Source: Prevotellaceae bacterium (lineage in GTDB: Bacteria > Bacteroidota > Bacteroidia > Bacteroidales > Paludibacteraceae). Taken from it: a DNA stretch of 36,197 nt. The stretch is from NCBI GenBank assembly GCA_031270565.1, contig JAISXJ010000100.1, positions 1 to 36,197 of the forward strand, read 5' to 3'. Shown piece after piece: positions 1 through 8,761 of this stretch. Each line of letters starts with the position of its first letter. Position 1 is the stretch's first letter. The notes under the pieces are model-generated. The model saw only the letters and a program-made list of their open reading frames with translations, did not search any database and was not told the DNA's origin. The position numbers and the translations under genes were made by a program.

Positions 1-263
1 GAAATGTGCCGCAATAATTGTATATGTATATAGCGTCACAACGCAAAAAAACTTCGCGTTGATAACCAGTAACCAAAAAGTTTTTAATAAATGATAAGCC
101 CTTGAATACAAGGAGTTAAAGCGAATGCGGGGGGGGGCTTTTGTAACGAGCTTACTTTTAGCCGGTTGAACCGTCTAAACAGCAAAAATGGTGAATATGG
201 AATACCAGATATAAACATAGTCTTGAGTTAATTTTAGTTGTGTATAAGAACGGGGCAAAAGTA
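1..263 (-). repeat. Poly-C leader element, copy 1 (continues past left window edge)
   Basis: Shares promoter, TTTAGACGGTTcAACCGgCTAAA hairpin, GTTACAAAAGC(9)GCATTCGC, CCTTGTATTCAAGG hairpin and TTATCATTTATTAAA with the copies at 11504, 17730-18016 and 35068. Confidence 0.85.
84..218 (-). CDS. Conserved 44-aa micro-ORF, copy 1 (9-C tract)
   Basis: MFISGIPYSPFLLFRRFNRLKVSSLQKPPPAFALTPCIQGLIIY*; same length and core as copies 3 and 4; promoter TACTTTTG at 263-256. Below the length cutoff of the supplied ORF track. Confidence 0.4.
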   Translation of the reverse strand: MFISGIPYSPFLLFRRFNRLKVSSLQKPPPAFALTPCIQGLIIY

Positions 264-336
264 ATACTTTTTAGTGAATAACTAATAGTGAATAATTTTT
301 TTTCGGGCTTTTATTTCTCTGTGTCTCTCTGTGTGT

Positions 337-450
337 TCTCTGTGTAACTCCGTGCAAAAAGAAAACTTGGCAACTCTCGCTGCTGAATTTCACAGAGAAG
401 CACAGGACTTGTCCCGCCAAAGCGGGAGGTTTCACAGAGTTACACAGAGA
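337..450. repeat. Inverted-repeat intergenic element with internal hairpin
   Basis: tctctgtgtaactccgtg (337-354) versus cacagagttacacagaga (433-450), 17/18 complementary; internal CCCGC-CAAA-GCGGG (413-426) core shared with ~17582-17605. Confidence 0.6.
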
Positions 451-570
451 TTTGTCCCTGACAGAAACAGCATTATTCACTATTCACTATTCGTTATTCA
501 CTATATTATAGCGCCTCAAAAAAAGAATTAACCCATATTACTCCGTTAACAGTGAATCGCTAAAAAGGTG

Positions 571-578
571 TATCTTTG
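571..578 (+). promoter_or_regulatory. Bacteroidetes -7 promoter element (TATCTTTG)
   Basis: Matches TAnnTTTG consensus; 47 bp upstream of the ATG at 625. Confidence 0.6.
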
Positions 579-624
579 TCGGTCGAAAATTTCCATTTAT
601 CTAACTCTAAAAAAAACAACCCTT

Positions 625-2385
625 ATGGAAGTAACACGTATCTTTGATTTGTTGCCCCACTATGTGGAGCATTACCCCAATCAGGATGTCGCTCTGGCAT
701 GCAAACGTAATGGCGTCTGGCAAACGTTTAGCATCGGACAGTACATCGAAACAGTTAATCATCTCAGTTATGGATTTATGAAGCTGGGCATTAAACCCGG
801 CGACAAGATTGCCATCATCAGCGCAAACCGTCCCGAATGGAATATGCTGGATATGGCAATTATGCAAATGGGCGCTATTTGTGTGCCGCTCTATCCAACT
901 ATCAGTCAAGCCGACTACAAGTACATCCTTAATCATGCAGAAATCAGACTGCTCTTTATTGAAGGCAAAGAATTGCGTACCAAAATTGAGCCGATTCTGC
1001 CTGAGGTCAGCTCCATTGAATTTATTTACACCTTTGTCAATCAAAATTCGGGACTTCCCTATTTTGACCAACTCGTAGAACTTGGCAAAGCCCATCCTCA
1101 GCCCGAAGCTCTCAAAACCGTTTCCGACAGCATTGACAGAATGAGTCTGGCTTCTATCATCTACACTTCCGGCACCACCGGCAATCCCAAAGGCGTGATG
1201 CTTTCGCACAACAACATTGTCCGAAATTTTGTCTGTCTGCGTGATATTCCCGCGCCTTGGAACAAGAGAGCCTTGAGTTTTCTACCGCTCTGTCACGCAT
1301 ACGAGCGTATGCTGGTTTATCTGTACCAGTATCTTGGTATTTCGGTTTATTATGCCGAAAATCTGGCAACTATCGCCGAAAATATCAAGGAGATTGTGCC
1401 AACGTTTATGACGTGCGTGCCGCGTGTGCTGGAGAAGATTTATGACAAACTCTATATGGCGGGTAAAAAGCAACCGTTCATCAGGCGGCAACTCTATTAC
1501 TGGGCATTTAATTTGGCTATCAGATATAAAAATGAAAACCGTACGAAGTGGTACGAGTTCCAGTATCGGATTGCCGATAAGCTGGTTTACAGCAAATGGC
1601 GGGAGGCGCTTGGAGGCAATTTTGATATTGTGGTGTCGGGCGGTTCTGCGATTTTGCCTCACATGGCAGCTTTCTTTTCCGCCATTCACATGCCCGTATT
1701 CGAGGGCTACGGCTTGAGCGAAACATCGCCCGTTATTGCCGTAATGAACCGCCATCCGGGGGGACGCCAGTTTGGTACGGTAGGGTATAAAATGCCTGAC
1801 ACGGAATTGCGTATCGGTGAAAATAATGAAATACAGTGTCGCGGACATAATGTCATGCTCGGTTACTATCGCGACCCGGAACTTACGGCGGAAGTCATTG
1901 ACAAAGAGGGATGGTTGCACACCGGCGATACCGGAGAATTGTCGCCGGAGGGTGTTCTGCGCATTACGGGACGGTTGAAGAATATCTTTAAAACGTCGTT
2001 TGGGAAATATATTAATCCTCAAATGATAGAATCGAAGCTGACAGAATCGCCCTTTATTGAGAACATTGTGGTTGTAGGTGAGAACAAGAAATTTGCAGCA
2101 GCGCTGGTTGCTCCCGATTTTGTCTTCCTCAAATCGTGGTGCGCCAGACACAAGATGCCTTACACCACAAATGAAGAGATGGTGAAAAATCCGGTTGTGA
2201 TAGCTCGTTATCAGAAGGAGATAAAAAAATATAATGTCAATTTTGGAGACTGGGAGCAGATAAAACGTTTTGAACTTATCCCCGATGACTGGAATCAGAA
2301 TCATATCCTAACCCCAACGCTGAAAGTGAAACGTAAGGTTGTAGAAAATCTTTACGCCGACAGAATAGAAAATCTTTTTTCTTAG
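625..2385 (+). CDS. Long-chain acyl-CoA synthetase / AMP-forming ligase
   Basis: YTSGTTGNPKGVMLSHNN P-loop, FEGYGLSETSPV, GWLHTGDTGELSPEG and GRLKNIFKTSFGKYI motifs. ORF opens at 568 but the ATG at 625 (MEVTRIFDLL) follows the promoter at 571-578 more sensibly. Confidence 0.93.
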   Translation: MEVTRIFDLLPHYVEHYPNQDVALACKRNGVWQTFSIGQYIETVNHLSYGFMKLGIKPGDKIAIISANRPEWNMLDMAIMQMGAICVPLYPTISQADYKYILNHAEIRLLFIEGKELRTKIEPILPEVSSIEFIYTFVNQNSGLPYFDQLVELGKAHPQPEALKTVSDSIDRMSLASIIYTSGTTGNPKGVMLSHNNIVRNFVCLRDIPAPWNKRALSFLPLCHAYERMLVYLYQYLGISVYYAENLATIAENIKEIVPTFMTCVPRVLEKIYDKLYMAGKKQPFIRRQLYYWAFNLAIRYKNENRTKWYEFQYRIADKLVYSKWREALGGNFDIVVSGGSAILPHMAAFFSAIHMPVFEGYGLSETSPVIAVMNRHPGGRQFGTVGYKMPDTELRIGENNEIQCRGHNVMLGYYRDPELTAEVIDKEGWLHTGDTGELSPEGVLRITGRLKNIFKTSFGKYINPQMIESKLTESPFIENIVVVGENKKFAAALVAPDFVFLKSWCARHKMPYTTNEEMVKNPVVIARYQKEIKKYNVNFGDWEQIKRFELIPDDWNQNHILTPTLKVKRKVVENLYADRIENLFS

Positions 2386-2396
2386 CAGCAAAAAAG

Positions 2397-2430
2397 GAAA
2401 GGGGCGACTTGAAATTAAGTTGCCCCTTTC
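2397..2430 (+). terminator. Rho-independent terminator-like hairpin after the acyl-CoA synthetase gene
   Basis: GAAAGGGGCGACTT-gaaatt-AAGTTGCCCCTTTC stem, followed by T-rich sequence. Confidence 0.75.
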
Positions 2431-2616
2431 GGTTTATTCTTTTTGGGGGTGCTATAAAAAGAATGAATAATGTAACGCCGTCAGGCGGGTATCTCCCGCA
2501 AGAAGTTTCGGGATGGTTCTATGAACCTTTCGAGAACACTCGTAACCCTCGAAATGACGATAAAATATCTTTATTTGCAACCACTTATATCAATGCACTA
2601 ATCTAAATATATTTTT

Positions 2617-4692
2617 ATGAAAACAAATTACAGACTTTTTGTATTAGCGCTCACCATTTGCAGCTTGAGTGTAAACGCGCAATCATTTACCTACAACGGT
2701 ATTAACTATGAAGTTACTTCTACTTCGCCAAATGAAGTAAAGGTTGCTAATAACAGAAGTTATTCAGGGGCGGCAGTAATACCCAGTTTGGTTAAGTACA
2801 ACAGCAATACTTATGCTGTTACTGCGATAGGAGAGCAGGCTTTTCTCTTTTGCAGTACCTTGACTTCGATAACTATTCTCGAATCAGTAGAGACGATTGG
2901 AGATTATGCTTTTCGTGGTTGTATCGGTTTGACTTCGGTAACCATTCCTAATTCAGTAGAGACGATTGGAGATTATGCCTTTCGTGGTTGCAGCGGTTTG
3001 ACCGGTACATTAACTATTCCTAATTCAGTAGAGACGATTGGGAAGGGGACTTTTTACAGTTGCACAAGCTTGGAGTCTGTAATGATTCCTAATTCAGTTA
3101 AGACAATAGGAGTGCAGGCTTTTTACTATTGCACGAGCTTGGTATCTGTAATGATTGGTAATTCAGTAGAGACGATTGGAGAGGAGGCTTTTTACGAGTG
3201 CAGCGATTTGACTTCGGTAACAATCGGTAATTCTGTAGAGACGATTGGAGATTATGCTTTTTACGGTTGCAGCGGTTTGAATTCGATAACAATCGGTAAT
3301 TCTGTAGAGACGATTGGAAATTATGCTTTTTCCTATTGCAGCGGCTTGACCGGCACATTAACTATTCCCAATTCGGTTACTTCGATTGGAAGGTGGGCTT
3401 TTGATGGTTGCAGCGGTTTGACTTCGGTAACAATTGGTAATTTAGTAGAGGCGATTGGAGAGTGGGCTTTTTACGGTTGCAGCGGTTTGATCGGTATTGA
3501 TGTTGCTGCAGGCAATCTGCATTACAGTTCCCTTGACGGCGTATTGTTTAACGAAGTGCAGGATGCATTGATACAGTACCCCGGTGGTAAAGCAGGCAGT
3601 TATATTATTCCTGAATCTGTAAAGACGATTGGAAGGTATGCTTTTGAGAATTGCAGCAAGTTGACTTCTGTAACAATCTGTAATTCAGTAGAGACGATTG
3701 GAGAGGGGGCTTTTGCCGTTTGCGAAAGTTTAACAGAAGTAACTATTGGAAATTCGGTTACTGCGATTGGAGAGATTGCTTTTTACAAGTGCAGCAAGTT
3801 GATTTCGGTAACAATCGGTAATTCTGTAAAGACGATTGGAGTGGAGGCTTTTTCTTATTGCATCGGTTTAACCGGTACATTAACTATTCCTAATTCAGTA
3901 GAGACGATTGAAGGTGGAGCTTTTGCCGTTTGCGAAAGTTTAACAGAAGTAACTATTGGAAATTCGGTTACTTCGATTGAAGAGTGGGCTTTTTCCGGTT
4001 GCAGTGGCTTGACTTCGGTAACAATCGGTAATTCTGTAAAGACGATTGGATGGGCGGCTTTTTGCGATTGCAGCGATTTAGAGACAATATATGTAAAAGC
4101 AATCACTCCGCCTGTAGCGGATTATTATACCTTTGACAATGTGCTGACCGGTATTCCTGTACACGTGCCCTGCGGCAGAGCGTCGGCGTACCAAAGCGCC
4201 GCAGAGTGGAGCAGTTTTGCCAATTATATAGAAGATCTTCCGCTGCTCAATCTCACTGTACAAAGCGAAGATGTACGCAAAGGAACGGCAAGCATCACAC
4301 AGGCAAACACCTGCGACAATAGTACGGCAGTCATCGCGGCAACGCCCCTCGTCGGCTATCAGTTTAAACAGTGGAGCGACGGCAATACGGACAATCCGCG
4401 CATCGTTACCGTAACAACAGATACGACGTTCACGGCAATCTTTAGCGGCATAGACGGCACACAGGCTACTGCCTTTGCGCTCTATCCGAATCCCGTAAGA
4501 GATGAACTGTTTATTTCGGGTGTGTCGGGAGAAGCAAGGATTGTAATCTCAGATTTGTCAGGGCGCACGGTAGGGGTGAAAAATATTTCGTCCCTACAAA
4601 CCGGCGAGATAAGCATCAATGTATCGCATTTGGCAAAAGGTGTGTATCTGATAAAAATCGGCAATTATACAGGGAAGATTGTGAAAGAATAA
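2617..4692 (+). CDS. BspA-like leucine-rich repeat (LRR_5) surface protein with T9SS type A C-terminal sorting domain
   Basis: Signal peptide; many ~23-aa repeats (NSVETIGDYAFxGCSGLTSVTI); divergent repeat domain (GYQFKQWSDGNTDNPRIVTVTTDTTFTAIF); C-terminal LYPNPVRDELFISG...GVYLIKIGNYTGKIVKE. Confidence 0.92.
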   Translation: MKTNYRLFVLALTICSLSVNAQSFTYNGINYEVTSTSPNEVKVANNRSYSGAAVIPSLVKYNSNTYAVTAIGEQAFLFCSTLTSITILESVETIGDYAFRGCIGLTSVTIPNSVETIGDYAFRGCSGLTGTLTIPNSVETIGKGTFYSCTSLESVMIPNSVKTIGVQAFYYCTSLVSVMIGNSVETIGEEAFYECSDLTSVTIGNSVETIGDYAFYGCSGLNSITIGNSVETIGNYAFSYCSGLTGTLTIPNSVTSIGRWAFDGCSGLTSVTIGNLVEAIGEWAFYGCSGLIGIDVAAGNLHYSSLDGVLFNEVQDALIQYPGGKAGSYIIPESVKTIGRYAFENCSKLTSVTICNSVETIGEGAFAVCESLTEVTIGNSVTAIGEIAFYKCSKLISVTIGNSVKTIGVEAFSYCIGLTGTLTIPNSVETIEGGAFAVCESLTEVTIGNSVTSIEEWAFSGCSGLTSVTIGNSVKTIGWAAFCDCSDLETIYVKAITPPVADYYTFDNVLTGIPVHVPCGRASAYQSAAEWSSFANYIEDLPLLNLTVQSEDVRKGTASITQANTCDNSTAVIAATPLVGYQFKQWSDGNTDNPRIVTVTTDTTFTAIFSGIDGTQATAFALYPNPVRDELFISGVSGEARIVISDLSGRTVGVKNISSLQTGEISINVSHLAKGVYLIKIGNYTGKIVKE

Positions 4693-4746
4693 CAGTCTCC
4701 GCCAGCCCCCTGCAAAAGAGGGTGGGTAAGCATAGTACAGACACAT

Positions 4747-4768
4747 AAAAGCCTCGCAAGGGGCTTTT
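4747..4768 (+). terminator. Terminator-like hairpin between convergent genes
   Basis: AAAAGCCTC-GCAA-GGGGCTTTT followed by T-rich sequence. Confidence 0.65.
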
Positions 4769-4820
4769 TGTGTTTTATTAAAAGGTTTTTGAGAGAAACG
4801 GTCTGTTGCTTATCCAACAT

Positions 4821-6095
4821 TCAGGTTATCACGACCGATTGAAAGGTATTGATTAACGACAGGTCGCAGGGCGCTTCTACCCGGATATAGTTTTCGGTGA
4901 ATCCAAACATTTTCTCCCCTCGCCGTCCCGATTCCCAAAGCGCAATGCCGCTATTGCCCCGTTGCGTGTCCATAAAACGTTCCGTCTTCTCCTGAGAAAG
5001 TCGATGCAAAGCTTCGCTTCGGCGTTTCCGCTCCTGCTGAGGCACAATATAGCCAATCTCCAGCGCTTGGGTGTTGTTGCGTTCCGAATAGGTGAAAACA
5101 TGCATCTGAGTTATGTCGAGTTCCTGCAAAAAAGCGTATGTCTCCTCGAAACAGTCCGGCGTTTCGCCACGCATCCCCACCATTACATCCACACCGATAA
5201 AGGCATCCGGCATCAGCCGTTTGACCGTTTTCACCTTTTCGGCAAACAGTTCCCGCGTGTATCGGCGTCTCATCAGTCTGAGTATCGTGTTACTGCCCGA
5301 CTGTAACGGGATGTGAAAGTGTGGCGCAAAATGGTTTGATACCTTGACAAAGTCAATGATTTCATCCCTGAGCAGGTTCGGCTCAATGGACGAAATGCGG
5401 AAACGTACTTCACCCGACAGGTTGTCCAGCGCCTTAATAAGGTCAAGAAAAGTCTCCCCTTTCGGCGTTTCAAAAGCGCCGATATTTACTCCCGTCAATA
5501 CAATTTCCTTAGCCCCCCTGTCAATGGATTCCTGCGCCACAGCCAGCGTCTGCTCTATGGAGGCATTGCGGCTGCGCCCCCGTGCCAGCGGAATGGTGCA
5601 GTAGGAGCAGTAATAGTTACATCCATCCTGAATTTTGAGGAAGTGCCGGGTGCGGTCGTCGGCAGAGCATGCCGGCTGAAAAGCGTTGATTTTCGCCGTT
5701 CTGCCAACGTGAATCTGTTTCCGGCGATTTCTGTCAAGGTGTGTCAGGAAATCCGTAAGAGCCATTTTTTCATTCGACCCGAGCACAAGGTCAACGCCCG
5801 TTATTTGAGCCACTTCATCCGGTTTAAGCTGCGCATAACAGCCCGTAACCACAATATAAGCATTTGGATGACGCTCCATAAGCCGGTGAATAGCCTGTCG
5901 ACACTTTTTGTCGGCGACATTGGTAACGGAGCAGGTATTGATAATGCAAATATCTGCCTGTTCGCCCGCTTTGGCACGAACAAATCCCTCCGCAAAGAGC
6001 ATTTGTCCAATGACAGAAGTCTCTGCAAAGTTGAGTTTGCATCCCAGCGTGTGAAATGCAACTTTCTTTCCGCAGAACTGAGACGTGTCAATCAT
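4821..6095 (-). CDS. mtaB: tRNA t6A37 methylthiotransferase MtaB (radical SAM)
   Basis: VAFHTLGCKLNFAET, INTCSVTNVADKKCRQ, DGCNYYCSYCTIPLARGRSRN (radical SAM CxxxCxxC), GVDVMVGMRGETPD. Confidence 0.93.
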   Translation of the reverse strand: MIDTSQFCGKKVAFHTLGCKLNFAETSVIGQMLFAEGFVRAKAGEQADICIINTCSVTNVADKKCRQAIHRLMERHPNAYIVVTGCYAQLKPDEVAQITGVDLVLGSNEKMALTDFLTHLDRNRRKQIHVGRTAKINAFQPACSADDRTRHFLKIQDGCNYYCSYCTIPLARGRSRNASIEQTLAVAQESIDRGAKEIVLTGVNIGAFETPKGETFLDLIKALDNLSGEVRFRISSIEPNLLRDEIIDFVKVSNHFAPHFHIPLQSGSNTILRLMRRRYTRELFAEKVKTVKRLMPDAFIGVDVMVGMRGETPDCFEETYAFLQELDITQMHVFTYSERNNTQALEIGYIVPQQERKRRSEALHRLSQEKTERFMDTQRGNSGIALWESGRRGEKMFGFTENYIRVEAPCDLSLINTFQSVVIT

Positions 6096-6128
6096 AGCTC
6101 AAACACATAGGAACGCATTTTTCCGGCA

Positions 6129-7790
6129 TTATTTCCGAAAATTATACCCGTTCAGGTCATAGATGGATAGCAGCGCGGGCAAACGTGTCAGAAATCCGTC
6201 AAAGTTTTTTTTCTCCGCTTTCAGCCATTGCACCTCCGATAGCGCCGCAAGGCGCGGCAGTATCATATATTCTACATGTTCGACAGTGGGAATATATTCC
6301 GCCCAGAGGTTGGCTTGCACACCAAGAATGTGTTGTTTCTCTTCGTCGGTCAGTTCGGCAGGCACAGGCTCTAAGGAATAGACATTCTCCACATCGGAGA
6401 ACCCGCCAATGGCAAGCGGCTCTTTTTCTGTGTCGGTGGACTGGTAATAATCGAAATAGAGATGCGTTCTGGGCGTCATAATGACATCGTGTCCAAGCTT
6501 GGCGGCATTGATTCCACCGGTCATTCCCCGCCACGACATCACCGTTGCCTCTTCGGCAATATCGCCATCCAGAATCTCGTCCCATCCGATGATACGCCGC
6601 CCTTTTCCTTTGAGAAAAGTCTCTACGTGCTGGGTGCAGTAGCTTTGCAACCTGTCTTCGGCGGTATGTTTTTCGTCGGCTTGCAACCCCTTAGCCCGTA
6701 TCAGCGCCTGACATTTTGGGCATTGCTTCCAATGGTCGCGCGGCGCTTCGTCTCCGCCGATGTGAATATATTTTGACGGAAACAGGTCTGTTACTTCACT
6801 CAATACGTCTTCTATAAACGGTATGCTTGCCTCATTGCCGATGCAAAGCACATCCTTGAATATACCCCATCTCGTGGCAACCTCATACCCCTCGCCCGCG
6901 CAACCAAGTTCCGGATAGGCGGCAAGCGCTGCCAGACTGTGACCGGGTATTTCTATTTCGGGAATAATGGTAATATAACGTTCCTGTGCATAAGCAATCA
7001 CAGTTTTTATCTCCTCCTGCGTGTAATAACCGCCATAAGGTATTCCGTCGTACGTCTGTGTATTTTTCCCAAGAACAGTTTCTTTGCGTACCGCGCCGAT
7101 TTCGGTGAGTTTGGGATACTTCTTAATCTCTATGCGCCATCCCTGATCGTCGGTCAGATGCCAATGAAAGGTATTCACGTTGTGCAGCGCGAGGATGTCA
7201 ATAAACCGTTTTACGAACTCTACCGGAAAGAAATGGCGACACACGTCAAGCATCATCCCGCGATAGGCGAATCGGGGATAATCGCGGATGTGTACGGCAG
7301 GAAAAGCGAGTTCGTCGGCATTTACGGTGCGAGGAATGGCCTTGCGCAGTGTCTGAATACCGTAGAATACGCCATTGGCAGTGCGCCCCTGAACGGTTAT
7401 AGTCCGGCTTTTGACTATTATTTCATAACCTTCTTCCTGACTGATATGGTCATTCAGCATCAGGATAATGGCATTAATGGGTCTGATACCGTTCACCTGC
7501 GTACCTTCTACGACAAGTTGCCACCCCGTTGTTTCCCGGATATAATCCGCCAGAAACAGGGCATTTCTCCGCATCAGCGTATTGTCTTCGGGATAAAGGA
7601 TAACGGTTTTATCAGACAGATAAAAGGCTACACCCCTCTGATAGGTTATCTCCTGAGGAAGGGGCACAACCTCATAATGAACACTGTTTCCCATAACGGG
7701 AACGGCTATAAAAAACATAGCAATAAAAAAACAACAGAATTTAGACATAACAAATAGGTTATGGGGGCTTCTAAAAATTAGATTTTTCAA
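6129..7790 (-). CDS. Beta-N-acetylhexosaminidase (GH20)
   Basis: FHWHLTDDQGWRIEIKKYPKLTEIGA, IHIGGDEAPRDHWKQCPKCQ, GRRIIGWDEILDG; N-terminal signal peptide (true start may be the internal Met of MSKFCCFFIAMFF). Confidence 0.92.
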   Translation of the reverse strand: MKNLIFRSPHNLFVMSKFCCFFIAMFFIAVPVMGNSVHYEVVPLPQEITYQRGVAFYLSDKTVILYPEDNTLMRRNALFLADYIRETTGWQLVVEGTQVNGIRPINAIILMLNDHISQEEGYEIIVKSRTITVQGRTANGVFYGIQTLRKAIPRTVNADELAFPAVHIRDYPRFAYRGMMLDVCRHFFPVEFVKRFIDILALHNVNTFHWHLTDDQGWRIEIKKYPKLTEIGAVRKETVLGKNTQTYDGIPYGGYYTQEEIKTVIAYAQERYITIIPEIEIPGHSLAALAAYPELGCAGEGYEVATRWGIFKDVLCIGNEASIPFIEDVLSEVTDLFPSKYIHIGGDEAPRDHWKQCPKCQALIRAKGLQADEKHTAEDRLQSYCTQHVETFLKGKGRRIIGWDEILDGDIAEEATVMSWRGMTGGINAAKLGHDVIMTPRTHLYFDYYQSTDTEKEPLAIGGFSDVENVYSLEPVPAELTDEEKQHILGVQANLWAEYIPTVEHVEYMILPRLAALSEVQWLKAEKKNFDGFLTRLPALLSIYDLNGYNFRK

Positions 7791-7884
7791 GGCTTGCGAT
7801 TGAGGTAAAAGCGGAGTTTACTAGCGTAAATGAGCATTTTACCGAGTGAGCGTAACGCAGAAAAAGCAATTTTTAGAAGTTCCC
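7766..7884. repeat. MITE-like element with terminal inverted repeats
   Basis: Left end gggcttctaaaaatt (7766-7780); right end aatttttagaagttccc (7868-7884); 12-bp perfect core cttctaaaaatt/aatttttagaag. Non-coding, between two genes. Confidence 0.6.
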
Positions 7885-7930
7885 TAATATGTATTAGTAA
7901 AAATAAGCACACTATACAGGCGACGTAAAG

Positions 7931-8752
7931 TCATCCTGTTTTCTCACGGATTTTATACCGTTTAATCAGGCTAACCGCCCACAGCGCTATCGCTGCCGAC
8001 GCCACTCCCAGCCACCATTCGGAGCCAGCGCCAATGGCGTCAACATCGACGCTGATAATATGGCGCTGTTGCAGATAGGCAGTTATTACGGCAAAAGCAT
8101 TATGCAGAAAATGGGCAGCTATCGGCAACCACAACGACCCTGTCCAAGCCGCCATATAGCCAAATGCCGCTCCAAGCAACATACGCGGCACAAAACCGAA
8201 AAACTGCAGATGAATAGCGCTGAACAGCACTGCCGCAATCCACACGCCGGCATGCAGTCCGATACGCTGTTCTATCAGACGTTGTAACAAGCCCCGAAAT
8301 ACCAGCTCTTCTCCCAGAGCAGGCAATGCTGCCATCACCACCAGCGTAATGCCGAGCGTAGCGAGGTTGTCCATCTCAAGCAGTCGAACGGTGATTTCTG
8401 CGGAGGCAATCTCTTTGGCTCGCATCCATTCTTCCATCGGACTGAGAAAATCGGGCAGGGAGACCATATTATTGAGCATACTCAGCAGGTTAACAGCCGG
8501 CAACGCCACCATAACGAACAGCCCCATACATAACCACGCCCCGACCGGCGGAAGAGAGTTTAGCCGCAGCAGGTCGAACGGTTTACGACTGACAGCCCAC
8601 GCACACAGCAACGACGGCAACGCAAACAACAGCACATTCTGCTCAACCTGTATCCACCGGATTGTTGACACCGGCAGGACGTCAGCGCCCGACGTAACTG
8701 TCAGCGCCAATCCTGAAATGAAGAGGATAAGATTTCCGACAAGTGCAGACAT
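7931..8752 (-). CDS. CPBP family intramembrane metalloprotease (Abi/CAAX-like)
   Basis: Multi-TM; ALGEELVFRGLLQRLIEQRIG and FSAIHLQFFGFVPRMLLGAAFGYMAAWTGSLWLPIAAHFLHN motifs. Confidence 0.9.
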   Translation of the reverse strand: MSALVGNLILFISGLALTVTSGADVLPVSTIRWIQVEQNVLLFALPSLLCAWAVSRKPFDLLRLNSLPPVGAWLCMGLFVMVALPAVNLLSMLNNMVSLPDFLSPMEEWMRAKEIASAEITVRLLEMDNLATLGITLVVMAALPALGEELVFRGLLQRLIEQRIGLHAGVWIAAVLFSAIHLQFFGFVPRMLLGAAFGYMAAWTGSLWLPIAAHFLHNAFAVITAYLQQRHIISVDVDAIGAGSEWWLGVASAAIALWAVSLIKRYKIREKTG

Positions 8753-8761
8753 AATAAATGA

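Noticed and set aside
271-531. Small overlapping ORFs containing IIHYSLFVIHY-type peptides
   Set aside because: Translate the AT-rich 7-bp repeats; these peptide strings recur wherever the repeat occurs and are not evidence of genes.
1282-2304. 340-aa minus-strand ORF
   Set aside because: Lies antisense inside the convincing acyl-CoA synthetase gene; no recognisable domain; shadow ORF.
2409-2606. 65-aa ORF after the acyl-CoA synthetase
   Set aside because: Starts inside the terminator hairpin; no recognisable features.
3098-3358. Repetitive antisense ORF (NRCNRKKHNLQSSLQNYRLL)
   Set aside because: Product of reading LRR-coding DNA repeats on the wrong strand.
2850-4090. CRISPR-like regular repeats
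   Set aside because: Repeats are coding LRR units, in frame, without unique spacers; no cas genes in window.
6939-7757. 272-aa plus-strand ORF
   Set aside because: Antisense to GH20 hexosaminidase with clear catalytic motifs; shadow ORF.
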